Shown: positions 7,801 to 15,759, counted from the first letter of the stretch. The stretch is DNA of 31,312 nt from CAZPHI01 sp964586425 (GCA_964586425.1 CAZPHI010000024.1:1-31312); one strand, 5' to 3'. Made by a program: numbers and translations. The notes: generated by a model from the letters alone, not told the origin.

Positions 7801-9737
7801 GTTCTGAACATTACGAAGATTCGACAATTAAAGACTACAAGATCACTTATTCAAAGAATACATCATCTGCCACGTCTTGGAGTGACAATTACGGCAATTC
7901 GTATGATAGCTCATATAAATGGCCTTTAACCTCAACATATTATATGAATCAACTTGCTAAGAATGATTCAATTGAGCTAACGGGAATACTATTACCTTCA
8001 TCAGACGGCAGTATCAATGGTGATGGGACTACTTCAGCACTTAGCGCAGCAACAAGCTTTGGTTATGCAGATTATTATAAGAATGGAACAATTGGTGCAG
8101 ATGTTAATCCATACTCAGAGGATGCACATTCTAATGGCTTTGACCTTGCGTGGGCAGTTGATGAGAGTGGCGCACCTGTTGAACTTACACAGGGAGTTCA
8201 CTATATTAAGGTAGTATCGGCAAGTAATATACAGGCCGGCTCGTTTGGTGAGAAATCAACAGAAGTAGCGTATGTAGTAAGAACTACTGCTCAGGATAAT
8301 GTCGTTAATAAAACAAACACAGGAACAACTCTTAATATTGCGAATGATAGTGACTTGTTATCTAAAGTAGAATTAACAGACAAAACAATGAATGTGGAAA
8401 TCGGATCAAATACAAAGGTTAATATAAGCTTAGCTGGTAATACAAGCGAGGATACTAATATATATATTAATAATAAAAGGGTGGCATATGGTGAGAATGT
8501 TCCACTGGAGTTGACTACAAATCAAAAGACAGTACGTATTATTGTGCAGCAGGGCGAAAAAGAACCAGAGATATATGTGGTTAATCTTGTAAGTAATCAA
8601 TCTGCTAGAGATATGATTAATAATATGTATGAGAATACAGCGAAAATGCTTCTCGATTCGGATACAGCCAATGTTGGTTCTGTTGGCGGTGAATGGAAAG
8701 TGATAGGTTTGTCAAGAAGTGGATATATAAGTGATGAGTATGCAAAAGAATATTATCAGAATGTTATGCAATATGTTCTTGCTAAGAAGAGTGCAAAGCT
8801 TAGTAACTCGAAATCCTCTGATAATTCGCGAGTTGTATTGGCACTTGCATCATTAGGTTTTAATCCTTGTGATGTTGCAGGATACAATCTGGTTGAGCCA
8901 TTACTTGATACGCAGTATGTATGCCGCCAGGGAATTAATGGAGCAATTTGGGCAGTGATATCCTTGAATAATGTCACAATCACTGGTAATAGCAATATCT
9001 CTGAATTGATTGATTATATACTTGATGCTCAGCTTTTGGATGGAAGCTTTGGCTTAGATGGAATTAATGGCGATTTGGATGTTACAGCTATGGCAATACA
9101 GGCACTTAAGCTGTATAAAGATAGGAATAATACTAATACATCGTTAATGATAGATAATGAAAGGATTGACACTGCAATTAATTATGCAATGCAGTATATC
9201 AAATCATCATTATTACAAGCTAATGCAAATTGCGAGACTTTGTCACAGACATTAATTGGATTGGCTGCAATGGAGATTAATCCAGCAACGGATGCAGCAT
9301 ATCTTATTAATGGAAAATCAATGATTACAGATTTGACAGGTTACTATAATGGCAATGAAACAGCAATGTTTAGTCATATTGCAGGTGAAGATGCTGATAT
9401 GATGGCAACAGAACAGGCATTCCTTGCTATGACAGCATTAATTAGATTGGAGTCAGGAGATTCACAGCTTTATGATTATAGTGATGTCAAAACAAGAGAA
9501 AATCCAAAGTATGAAGATGATAATACTGATTTACCTCTAGAAGATAATAATGTGGAAGATAATAATGTGGAAGATAATAATGTAGAAGATAATAATGTAG
9601 AAGATATCAACGCAGAAGATATCAACACAGGGGACTCCCAGAATTATATGTTATATATAATAATTATGTTGTGTTCAGCAGCAGGTATTGGTAAGATGTA
9701 TATATTAATTAGAAAATCAAAAAACTCTATTAAGTGA
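4830..9737 (+). CDS. Giant surface protein with DUF4430 and transcobalamin-like alpha-barrel domains
   Basis: ATG 4830, seven bases after GGAG, gives 1635 residues; an in-frame ATG at 4800 has a weaker site. Residues 1-34 are a signal peptide ending in YASA. Domains in order: DUF4430-like beta-domain (~41-158), cadherin-like beta-sandwich (~172-273), second DUF4430-like domain (~283-420), further beta domains (~544-895), a domain with LGGFGGYI, YGNSF and CEPGQVWVSQDG (~900-1155), another beta-sandwich (~1160-1257), then an alpha/alpha-barrel of prenyltransferase/transcobalamin type (~1258-1545) with GAIWAVISL and DGSFG...DVTAMAIQAL repeats. The tail has an EDNNV repeat, then TGDSQNY, a hydrophobic helix and RKSKNSIK. 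As first gene behind a cobalamin riboswitch it probably captures corrinoids at the cell surface. Binding itself is inferred. Confidence 0.85.
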   Translation: MQKLTKNSLFRRFIASILAVLILIGTMPITYASADTKESGIERIHVKVVNNTYHTDSGAGWDGTLVDSWVELHDDSTALGLVVKAIQAEGFSCEGYESGYISAINGISESFVNNIYCGWMGTINDWFTPSGLTQYTKANGGIKANDVIIMQYTSNGGLDIGSDWADNSTLLNRLEISNGGLNKAYDKNIHDYELNIASASQTITINAEALNKNFQVRLYKNTYTPAIKGSELDKNAPIEVNAGDIIYVGVGNSNWLSMNYGQTETVYKLTVKLSQEINDRTSANVIVNVSKDGSFIGEPQKTITVKKGVAKECGYSVMEKDHNGSAITTPTVLDALVTYHQLMYGDKYTKDTAKQYLSVNSSGYIEKAFCQNAAASGFFVNGSCLNDGIAGEYGTTGYLVAEARIADGDLISLCFYADTDYWTDYYTYFNCDKVTVNAGTPFQIGVSGYMAIGAMGYEPVSTPINGEDGAITIHTVNADGSLSPALKDENGKEYTLDADGNATIIFKESGKYKLAISGFEGDYYSPVISSALEVEVLEANNDLPYLKMLNFSTSGVTNWTSTTFNKDILSYNLQLKNSTTSTIMMMSTTSYDADKYEVYAEYIDADNNEIKTAVNNEKSTTLKNFRSGNTKLQVIVQDKASTLQRVYTFIVKRPLDTSNQLKKTTGIVISSTDRELLPITYNGNSEGTLIKLNEDGSQGSAGVESDSYTYIAYVFDGIDSYSLTLTGKTQYSHIRVSKDDVEYEDVANGQATKALSIKDNEKKIYVQVVSDEEYCRYGFDRVSTEGSQYEISLEKASVDVELSAMKNASTDVGNWYGVFDENNYNYSIVIEHNGNMPTLQFETAKGTVVEYNGNQLVKNEHEKYELELTTAKKTINITADNDVARSYTFKVIKKSAYDVPDAVTDYLCIGSQYTNAAYGVEPETTLSGSVKSLGGFGGYITYYYEQAITDNPKNKYGVDFYVYGNSFENSSCEPGQVWVSQDGSKWYALAGSEHYEDSTIKDYKITYSKNTSSATSWSDNYGNSYDSSYKWPLTSTYYMNQLAKNDSIELTGILLPSSDGSINGDGTTSALSAATSFGYADYYKNGTIGADVNPYSEDAHSNGFDLAWAVDESGAPVELTQGVHYIKVVSASNIQAGSFGEKSTEVAYVVRTTAQDNVVNKTNTGTTLNIANDSDLLSKVELTDKTMNVEIGSNTKVNISLAGNTSEDTNIYINNKRVAYGENVPLELTTNQKTVRIIVQQGEKEPEIYVVNLVSNQSARDMINNMYENTAKMLLDSDTANVGSVGGEWKVIGLSRSGYISDEYAKEYYQNVMQYVLAKKSAKLSNSKSSDNSRVVLALASLGFNPCDVAGYNLVEPLLDTQYVCRQGINGAIWAVISLNNVTITGNSNISELIDYILDAQLLDGSFGLDGINGDLDVTAMAIQALKLYKDRNNTNTSLMIDNERIDTAINYAMQYIKSSLLQANANCETLSQTLIGLAAMEINPATDAAYLINGKSMITDLTGYYNGNETAMFSHIAGEDADMMATEQAFLAMTALIRLESGDSQLYDYSDVKTRENPKYEDDNTDLPLEDNNVEDNNVEDNNVEDNNVEDINAEDINTGDSQNYMLYIIIMLCSAAGIGKMYILIRKSKNSIK
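9540..9629 (+). repeat. 15-bp tandem repeat encoding EDNNV units
   Basis: Four units of GAAGATAATAATGTR (9540-9599; the last base is G in the first two and A in the next two) are followed by two diverged units (9600-9629). They keep frame and encode an acidic Asn-rich stalk just before the membrane anchor. Copy number probably varies between strains. Confidence 0.9.
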
Positions 9738-9768
9738 TGTATGTAGTGGTGACAAAAAGGAGACAACC

Positions 9769-10539
9769 TTGAAAGAATTAATAAAACAATATAGAAGACA
9801 TATTATAGCATTATGTGCGGTAATGGCAGTATTAACAATTGCATTCTTTGCACAGAATCCTAAAGAAACATTCAACACAGAAAGTAGCGTTGCATCAAGC
9901 AGCGCTGCTTTTACTACTTTAGAACCATCCAATACGCAGACAGAAAGCCTGCAGGCGATTAACCAGCCATCACAAAGTACACAGATGCAAAGTACACAAT
10001 CCCAAAGTACACAAGCTCAAAGTACACAATCCCAAGGCACACAGCAAAATAGCTCACAGCCAGCAAATACGCACACAGATATCATACAGAATGATACGCA
10101 GCAGAATGATACTTTACAAGAGAATATTCAACAGGAAGAAGCCAATCAGAATAATACATGTATCATATCAATTGATTGTTTGACAATATTGAGTAATATG
10201 GATAAGGTTTCATCAGGCATTAAAGAAATAATCCCACCAGATGGATATATTCTGCATGAAACCGGCATTCAATGCGTAGATGGTGATACAGCATTTTCAA
10301 TATTGCAAAAAGCTTGTAAAATCAACAATATCCGAATGGAAGCATCTTATACACCTATATACGACAGCTCGTATATAGAAGGAATAGGCAATATATATGA
10401 ATTCGACTGCGGAAGCACATCTGGCTGGATGGTAAGTATCAATGGAACATATTACAATTATAGCGCATCAAAGATAGAGGTTCATCCGGGCGATAAGATA
10501 CTTTGGAGATATACCTGTAAGACGGGCGCAGACCTGTAG
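9769..10539 (+). CDS. Membrane-anchored DUF4430 (transcobalamin C-terminal-like) protein
   Basis: TTG 9769 follows AAAAGGAG by six bases and gives 256 residues. Residues 11-28 form an uncleaved-looking N-terminal membrane helix after a basic stretch (KQYRRH). Residues ~31-129 are a Gln/Ser/Thr/Asn-rich linker with STQ repeats, likely an extended spacer through the wall. Residues ~130-252 form a DUF4430 domain: a GDTAFSILQKAC helix, then SGWMVSING (218-226) and PGDKILWRYT (240-249), the family signature. DUF4430 is related to the C-terminal beta-domain of transcobalamin, which covers the bound corrinoid. It lies 31 bp after the giant surface gene and 26 bp before ecfT, so it could pass corrinoid from surface protein to transporter. 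That step is inference. Confidence 0.85.
   Translation: MKELIKQYRRHIIALCAVMAVLTIAFFAQNPKETFNTESSVASSSAAFTTLEPSNTQTESLQAINQPSQSTQMQSTQSQSTQAQSTQSQGTQQNSSQPANTHTDIIQNDTQQNDTLQENIQQEEANQNNTCIISIDCLTILSNMDKVSSGIKEIIPPDGYILHETGIQCVDGDTAFSILQKACKINNIRMEASYTPIYDSSYIEGIGNIYEFDCGSTSGWMVSINGTYYNYSASKIEVHPGDKILWRYTCKTGADL
9973..10047 (+). repeat. 15-bp tandem repeat encoding the QSTQx linker
   Basis: Five units of the form CAAAGTACACAATCC run from 9973 to 10047, the first, third and fifth with changes. They encode the QST-rich spacer between membrane helix and DUF4430 domain. The preceding gene carries its own unrelated 15-bp repeat. Confidence 0.85.
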
Positions 10540-10565
10540 TAATCACATGTACAAGGAGGCTGGAT

Positions 10566-11465
10566 ATGAAAAGACAATCAAATAATTATTTTAGCGAGCT
10601 TCATCCGGTTACATGCTTTTCATATCTGCTAATAATGCTGGTAATGACCATGTTTTCAATGAATCCGATAGTTATTGCAATCATGCTGATAACTTCTTTG
10701 ATTAATGCTGTATCGCAGGGAGGACTTCGCTCTGTCCTAAAATCTTTAAAGTACATAGGTTTAATGATGCTTATGATTGTAATTATTAATCCTTTGTTTA
10801 ATCATCGTGGAATGACAGTTATCATGATATTGTCTAATGGCAATGCGCTGACATTGGAGGCAATTGTGTATGGTATAGCTGTTGCATGCATGATGGCTGC
10901 GGTATTTCTTTGGTTTTATACATTCAATATAGTTATAGAATCGGACAAGTTCATGTACCTGGTGGCAAAACTTTCACCATCATTAGCACTTGTAATATCA
11001 ATGACATTAAGATTTGTGCCGGAATTAATCAAACACTCTAAAGAGGTATGGCAGCTGCAAAGAATCCTGCTTCCGGAAACCGGTAGGGTAAAGCTCGGAG
11101 TTAATACGGTAGCCGCAATGGTCCAATGGTCATTGGAAAGCTCTATAGAAAAGGCTGATTCAATGAAAAGCAGAGGCTATGGAACGGGAAAAAGAAGTTT
11201 TTATTCTATATTTGCAGCATGTCGAATCGACTACGCATTTGCATTAGTAATGCTTGTGATTACCGGAATAATTGTTGGATTTAAGCTATGCATGCCACAA
11301 TTAATGGCATACAGTTATTATCCTGTGTTTGGAATTAATGAATTACTTCTGCAGGATTATATATGCATTTTTTCTTATATATTACTAGGATTACTGCCAA
11401 TGTTTATTAGGAAGAAGCATGGTAAAAAGCAAGAGTATCGGAAAAACAAAGGATTGGAGAGTTGA
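10566..11465 (+). CDS. ECF transporter transmembrane subunit EcfT (CbiQ family)
   Basis: A 299-residue integral membrane protein starting at ATG 10566, after AAGGAGG (10553-10559). About six hydrophobic helices can be seen (near 18-48, 62-78, 97-122, 138-150, 224-246 and 256-278). The cytoplasmic stretch 186-210 contains ESSIEKADSMKSRGYGTGKR, whose S-R-G (202-204) corresponds to the Ala-Arg-Gly coupling motif that contacts the ATPases. EcfT links ATP hydrolysis to toppling of the substrate-binding S component. The following ATPase-S fusion begins close to or overlapping its end, as expected for a tightly coupled complex. It is placed under cobalamin control by the upstream riboswitch. Confidence 0.88.
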   Translation: MKRQSNNYFSELHPVTCFSYLLIMLVMTMFSMNPIVIAIMLITSLINAVSQGGLRSVLKSLKYIGLMMLMIVIINPLFNHRGMTVIMILSNGNALTLEAIVYGIAVACMMAAVFLWFYTFNIVIESDKFMYLVAKLSPSLALVISMTLRFVPELIKHSKEVWQLQRILLPETGRVKLGVNTVAAMVQWSLESSIEKADSMKSRGYGTGKRSFYSIFAACRIDYAFALVMLVITGIIVGFKLCMPQLMAYSYYPVFGINELLLQDYICIFSYILLGLLPMFIRKKHGKKQEYRKNKGLES

Positions 11466-11475
11466 GAAAGCATTT

Positions 11476-13914
11476 ATGAAGAATGATAATAATATACTAA
11501 TCAAAATCTCTGATTATTGCTTTGCATATTCAGGTGAGAATAACGATGCACTTCATAATATTAATCTTTCGATTGAAAGAGGAGAATTTGTTACTATAGC
11601 AGGACCATCAGGCAGCGGAAAAAGTACGCTTATCAGGCAGATTTCAAGAACTTTATCAAAATCAGGAACTGAAAGTGGAAGTATAGAACTTGCTGGAATA
11701 AAAATCTCGCAATATAAGGAACGTGATATTGCAACAAAGATTGGATTTATATCGCAGGATATAGATAATCAGCTTGTATGTAATAAGGTGTGGCATGAAT
11801 TAGCATTTGCAATGGAGAATTTGGGATTTGAGCAGTCGATGATAAGGAGAAGAGTTGCTGAAATTGCCAGTTTCTTTGGAATAGAGAATATATATCACAG
11901 TGATATAAGTGAATTGTCAGGTGGACAAAGACAGCTGGTATGTCTGGCTTCTGTGATGGTTTTGGAACCAGAGATATTGATTCTGGATGAACCTGTCAGC
12001 CAGCTAGATCCAATTAATGCTGAAAGCTTTATAGAAGCACTTAAAAAGATTAATACTGAGCTTGGAACTACGGTTGTGATTGTGGAACATAATCTGTTAT
12101 TAACACTGGCTGGCAGCAGCAAACTGGTATTAATGGATAAAGGAAGTATTGCATGTGCTGGCAAAACATCGGATGTCATTACTAGAATACAGGCTGATAA
12201 TATTAATCTTATGGATTACATTCCATCACCTATGAGATTATGGGCGCTGGATAAGAATACTGAATCAGAATGTCCATTGACAATTGCATCAGCTAGAAGA
12301 TGGTTTCAAAATCATGAGATTAAGCATTATATAGATGAACAGGTAAAGAAACCAGAGCAGCAGATAGAGAAGCAGAAAGATATAATTATCAGCATCAAAG
12401 ATATGAATTATGCTTATGCGATTGATTTGCAAGTTCTTAAAAATCTATCACTTGATGTATATAAGGGCGAAACACTTGCGATTGCTGGAGGTAATGGAAC
12501 TGGAAAGAGCACTTTGTTAAAAGTAATATCTGGAATTATTAAGGCGGACAGAGGCAAAATAGTCATCAAAAGAGCTATGGGATTAGGGTATCTTTCGCAG
12601 AATCCAATTCATTCATTCTTAAGCCATACTGTAATTGATGATTACAGAATGGCTTGTGATGATAATGAGCGAATTGAAAAGGTAATTAATGACTGTGGCA
12701 TAGGCAATCTGATTAACAAAAATCCATACGATTTATCAGGTGGCCAGCTTCAGATGGCTGCAATTGCAAAGGTTCTTTTGAATAAGCCTTCGATATTGTT
12801 GCTAGATGAACCAACAAAGGGACTTGATCAATACTATAGAAGCAAAATTGTAGATATTCTTAAAGTTTGCAAATTAGAAAAGATTACTACCATCATAGTA
12901 AGCCATGATATGGATTTTTGTGAAAAAGTGGCTGACAGATGTGCATTATTATTTGATGGAGCTATTCTTTCTGTGGATAACACCAGAGCATTTATTAATG
13001 ACAATGCTATATACACAACGATTGAACATAAGATATCCAAAGGTATAGCTGATAATATCATTAATTATGAAGATGCATATACTGCTTTATATGGAGAGGG
13101 ACAAGCAAGGAAAGAATCAGAAGAATCAGTGCAATCGAATGTTCAAATCCAATCTGATATAGAAGTGCATCAAAGTGAGATGGTAAAGCATAGTGAAAAG
13201 ATAAAACATAGTGAAAAGAGCGGAAAATTATCCAAAATTCTTGCGGCGATAATGATTATACTCGCACTTCCACTTACGTTATACATTGGAACATATATGC
13301 TAGACGATAAAAAGTATATATTCATATCGTTATTAGTTTTGGTTGAAGCAATTGTGCCATTATATATATTCATTGAAAGACAGGCAAAAGGCACCAGATA
13401 TATTGTTATGATCGCTGTAATGAGTGCACTTTGTATTGCTGGAAGAAGTGTGTTCTATATGCTTCCGCAATTTAAACCAGTAGTTGCGCTTGTAATATTA
13501 ACAGGGGTAACTCTTGGTGGAGAAGCAGGCTTTGCAGTTGGTGCAATTAGTATGCTTGTTTCCAATGTAATATTTGGGCAGGGACCATGGACATCATGGC
13601 AGATGTTTGCAATGGGGACATTGGGATATGTTTCGGGCATTCTTTTCTTTGAAAGAATAAAAAGTGGAACAAAATCGATTATACTGCTTAGTGTATATGG
13701 CTTTTTGGCTACTCTGATTATCTATGGTGGAATTATGAATGTATCGGCAGCAGCGCTTGCAAAAGGAATGACAGATGCCAAAACATTTTTCGCATATTAT
13801 GTAGCAGGGATTCCCATGGATATAGTTCATGGAATATCAACATTTATATTTGTGTTAATTGGTGGTAGAATGATTATAGAAAAAATTAACAGGGTCAGAG
13901 ATAAATACTACTAA
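11476..13914 (+). CDS. Fused ECF transporter EcfA-EcfA'-S component
   Basis: An 812-residue protein if started at ATG 11476, ten bases after the previous stop. An in-frame ATG at 11419 after AGGAAG would add 19 residues and overlap ecfT by 47 bp. ATPase domain 1 (~8-255) has Walker A GPSGSGKST (43-51), LSGGQ (147-151) and ILILDEP (167-173). ATPase domain 2 (~303-530) has GGNGTGKST (338-346), LSGGQ (420-424) and ILLLDEP (440-446). A charged linker (~540-583) leads to about six membrane helices (~586-805) with GRSVFYMLPQFKP and GQGPWTSWQMF, features of ECF S components. Both ATPases keep catalytic motifs. With EcfT this forms a complete transporter from two proteins. Corrinoid as substrate is inferred from the riboswitch and neighbours. 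Confidence 0.88.
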   Translation: MKNDNNILIKISDYCFAYSGENNDALHNINLSIERGEFVTIAGPSGSGKSTLIRQISRTLSKSGTESGSIELAGIKISQYKERDIATKIGFISQDIDNQLVCNKVWHELAFAMENLGFEQSMIRRRVAEIASFFGIENIYHSDISELSGGQRQLVCLASVMVLEPEILILDEPVSQLDPINAESFIEALKKINTELGTTVVIVEHNLLLTLAGSSKLVLMDKGSIACAGKTSDVITRIQADNINLMDYIPSPMRLWALDKNTESECPLTIASARRWFQNHEIKHYIDEQVKKPEQQIEKQKDIIISIKDMNYAYAIDLQVLKNLSLDVYKGETLAIAGGNGTGKSTLLKVISGIIKADRGKIVIKRAMGLGYLSQNPIHSFLSHTVIDDYRMACDDNERIEKVINDCGIGNLINKNPYDLSGGQLQMAAIAKVLLNKPSILLLDEPTKGLDQYYRSKIVDILKVCKLEKITTIIVSHDMDFCEKVADRCALLFDGAILSVDNTRAFINDNAIYTTIEHKISKGIADNIINYEDAYTALYGEGQARKESEESVQSNVQIQSDIEVHQSEMVKHSEKIKHSEKSGKLSKILAAIMIILALPLTLYIGTYMLDDKKYIFISLLVLVEAIVPLYIFIERQAKGTRYIVMIAVMSALCIAGRSVFYMLPQFKPVVALVILTGVTLGGEAGFAVGAISMLVSNVIFGQGPWTSWQMFAMGTLGYVSGILFFERIKSGTKSIILLSVYGFLATLIIYGGIMNVSAAALAKGMTDAKTFFAYYVAGIPMDIVHGISTFIFVLIGGRMIIEKINRVRDKYY

Positions 13915-13949
13915 GATTTTATTCAAAGATGTGTGAAAGGTAGAGGCAT

Positions 13950-14870
13950 ATGACAACATTTAGCTTATGTATGATAGTAAAAAATGAAGAGGCAGTACTT
14001 AAAAGATGCCTCGATTCCTTTAAGAATGCTTTTGATGAAATTATTGTTGTGGATACAGGTTCAACTGATAATACAAAGCTTATTGCAAAGGAATATACTG
14101 ATAAAATATATGATTTTGCATGGACGGGAAGCTTTTCTGATGCTAGAAATTATGCATTCTCAAAGGCAAGCTGTGATTATATATATTCTTGTGATGCAGA
14201 TGAAGTATTAGAACCATCAGAGTTTGAAAAACTAGTGTTATTGAAAAGAGCAATGATGACTGAAATCGAAATTGTGCAGATGTATTATGTGACACCTGAT
14301 GAATACAATACAGTCGAGAACTTTAAGAAGGATTTGCGCCCGAAACTTTATAAAAGACTGAGAACTTTTACCTGGATTGATCCGGTTCATGAATCTGTTA
14401 ATTTGAATCCAGTTGTTTTTGATAGTGATATAGAGATTAAGCATCTACCAGTTAATAATCATAGCGGTCGTGATTTTGCTATATTTGAAAAGATGTTTGA
14501 TAATAATACATATATGTCATCAAAGCTTGTAATGATGTATGCGAGAGAACTTTTGATTTCGGGAAAAGAAGAAGATTTAATTAATGCAATCAGTTGTTTT
14601 GAAGCTATTGCAAATGATGAGAACAGAAGTCAGGATGATATTAAGGCAGCATATTGCGTACTTGCAAAAGCTTATAGAATATTAGATGAAGCAGATAATT
14701 TCTTTAAAATCGCATTAAAAGATATGGTAACAGGTGCCTGCAGCGAAGTTTGCCATGAAATCGGTAATTATTACAGAAATCATGGCAATACGGCTGAAGC
14801 TGATATTTGGTTTTATAATGCGGAGCATGAAACACAGCCCGCAGTTGCAATTCTTAATAAAAATAATTAG
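13950..14870 (+). CDS. Family 2 glycosyltransferase with C-terminal TPR-like helices
   Basis: A 306-residue cytoplasmic enzyme. Residues 1-~170 are a GT-A fold glycosyltransferase domain: SLCMIVKNEE at the start, VVDTGSTDNT (33-42) for the nucleotide, and CDADE (81-85) as the metal-binding DxD site. The C-terminal part (~190-300) is helical with TPR-like segments (AISCFEAIANDENRS, AAYCVLAKAYRILDEADNFF). Members with this arrangement transfer sugars to proteins or cell-wall acceptors; the acceptor here is unknown. It starts 35 bp after the ECF fusion with no terminator between, so it may be expressed with the corrinoid operon and could modify its surface proteins, which is only a suggestion. 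Its stop overlaps that of the carboxypeptidase on the other strand by four bases. Confidence 0.85.
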   Translation: MTTFSLCMIVKNEEAVLKRCLDSFKNAFDEIIVVDTGSTDNTKLIAKEYTDKIYDFAWTGSFSDARNYAFSKASCDYIYSCDADEVLEPSEFEKLVLLKRAMMTEIEIVQMYYVTPDEYNTVENFKKDLRPKLYKRLRTFTWIDPVHESVNLNPVVFDSDIEIKHLPVNNHSGRDFAIFEKMFDNNTYMSSKLVMMYARELLISGKEEDLINAISCFEAIANDENRSQDDIKAAYCVLAKAYRILDEADNFFKIALKDMVTGACSEVCHEIGNYYRNHGNTAEADIWFYNAEHETQPAVAILNKNN

Positions 14871-15685
14871 TGATAGAATGATGTGATTCCAAGATATTCT
14901 TCAAGGCAAAGTCCACTGTTATATACCTTTGTAGCAGTATCGACACCAAGGTATCTTAGATGCCAAGGCTCATACTGATATCCGGTAATATCAACTTTGT
15001 CAGCAGGATATCTGATAATGAATCCATATTCCTGTGCGTGAACGGCAACCCATTTGCCTTCTGCTGTGAAAGCGAAAGAATCATCGATTGTGTTAAGGTC
15101 AAAAGCAAGCCCGGTCTGATGCTCTGAATATCCAGCACGTGCAGAATATGTATCGGCATTAGCCTGACCATCAGCTTTAACATAGTTATTATAGATTGTA
15201 TTCTGTCTACTGTATGAACGGAAACCCGATGAAATATAGAGGTTTAATCCTTCCTTTGCAGCAGCGGCCTGCATCTTGTTAAATGCTGTTAATACTTCAC
15301 TGTTGAGTTCTCCCGGTGAGTATGAATCTGGTAACTGGTATGATTTGTTGGCTACAAGAATACCGTCAACATATGTGAGCCCGTTAACAACTGAAATAGC
15401 TTTACCATTAGTTGATACTGTTGTGTATGATGATGCAACATTACCACTTGCTTCAATTGCAGCTGCGTTCTCTGTAGGTGCCTCGGTTGCCTTTGTTGTT
15501 GGGGCAGCAGTGGATACATTAGAATCAGTAGTTATATTAGCAGCAGTAGTAGTGTTAGTAGTATTAGTATTATTAGTATTAGTATTAGTATTAGATGTGT
15601 CTTTGGCAGTATCTTTTGAACAAGCACTAAGTGTGGCTGTTGATATAAGAGACACTATTAGTAAATAAGCGGGAATTTTCTTCAT
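14867..15685 (-). CDS. VanY/DacB-like D-alanyl-D-alanine carboxypeptidase lipoprotein (M15B)
   Basis: ATG 15685 is preceded by GGAG at a normal distance; an ATG 12 bases upstream overlaps that site and is rejected. The 272-residue protein has a lipoprotein signal (LLIVSLISTATLSAC, lipidated Cys22), a Thr/Asn-rich linker (~26-75), and a peptidase M15B domain. SGFRSY (153-158), SEHQTGLAFD (187-196, zinc ligands H189 and D196) and EPWHLRY (239-245, catalytic E239 and zinc ligand H242) make up the active site. Such enzymes remove the terminal D-Ala from peptidoglycan stem peptides outside the membrane. A housekeeping wall-trimming role is more likely than vancomycin resistance, since no van regulators or ligases are near. 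Confidence 0.92.
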   Translation of the reverse strand: MKKIPAYLLIVSLISTATLSACSKDTAKDTSNTNTNTNNTNTTNTTTAANITTDSNVSTAAPTTKATEAPTENAAAIEASGNVASSYTTVSTNGKAISVVNGLTYVDGILVANKSYQLPDSYSPGELNSEVLTAFNKMQAAAAKEGLNLYISSGFRSYSRQNTIYNNYVKADGQANADTYSARAGYSEHQTGLAFDLNTIDDSFAFTAEGKWVAVHAQEYGFIIRYPADKVDITGYQYEPWHLRYLGVDTATKVYNSGLCLEEYLGITSFYH

Positions 15686-15759
15686 ATCTATCTCCATTTC
15701 TATGGGTGGTATTTATTTGAGCTATTAATGAATGCTAGATTTTTATAGCTATCTATTCT

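Noticed and set aside
9540..10047. CRISPR-like array
   Set aside because: The repeats are contiguous 15-bp units without spacers, in frame inside genes, and no cas gene is present.
15276..15668. Long plus-strand open frame opposite the carboxypeptidase gene
   Set aside because: It is antisense to a certain gene, Val/Leu/Ala-biased from the complement of Thr/Asn repeats, and has no ribosome site.
14867..15685. Vancomycin resistance gene cluster
   Set aside because: The VanY-like peptidase stands alone; no VanR/S, VanH, ligase or VanX is nearby, and such M15B enzymes are common housekeeping proteins.
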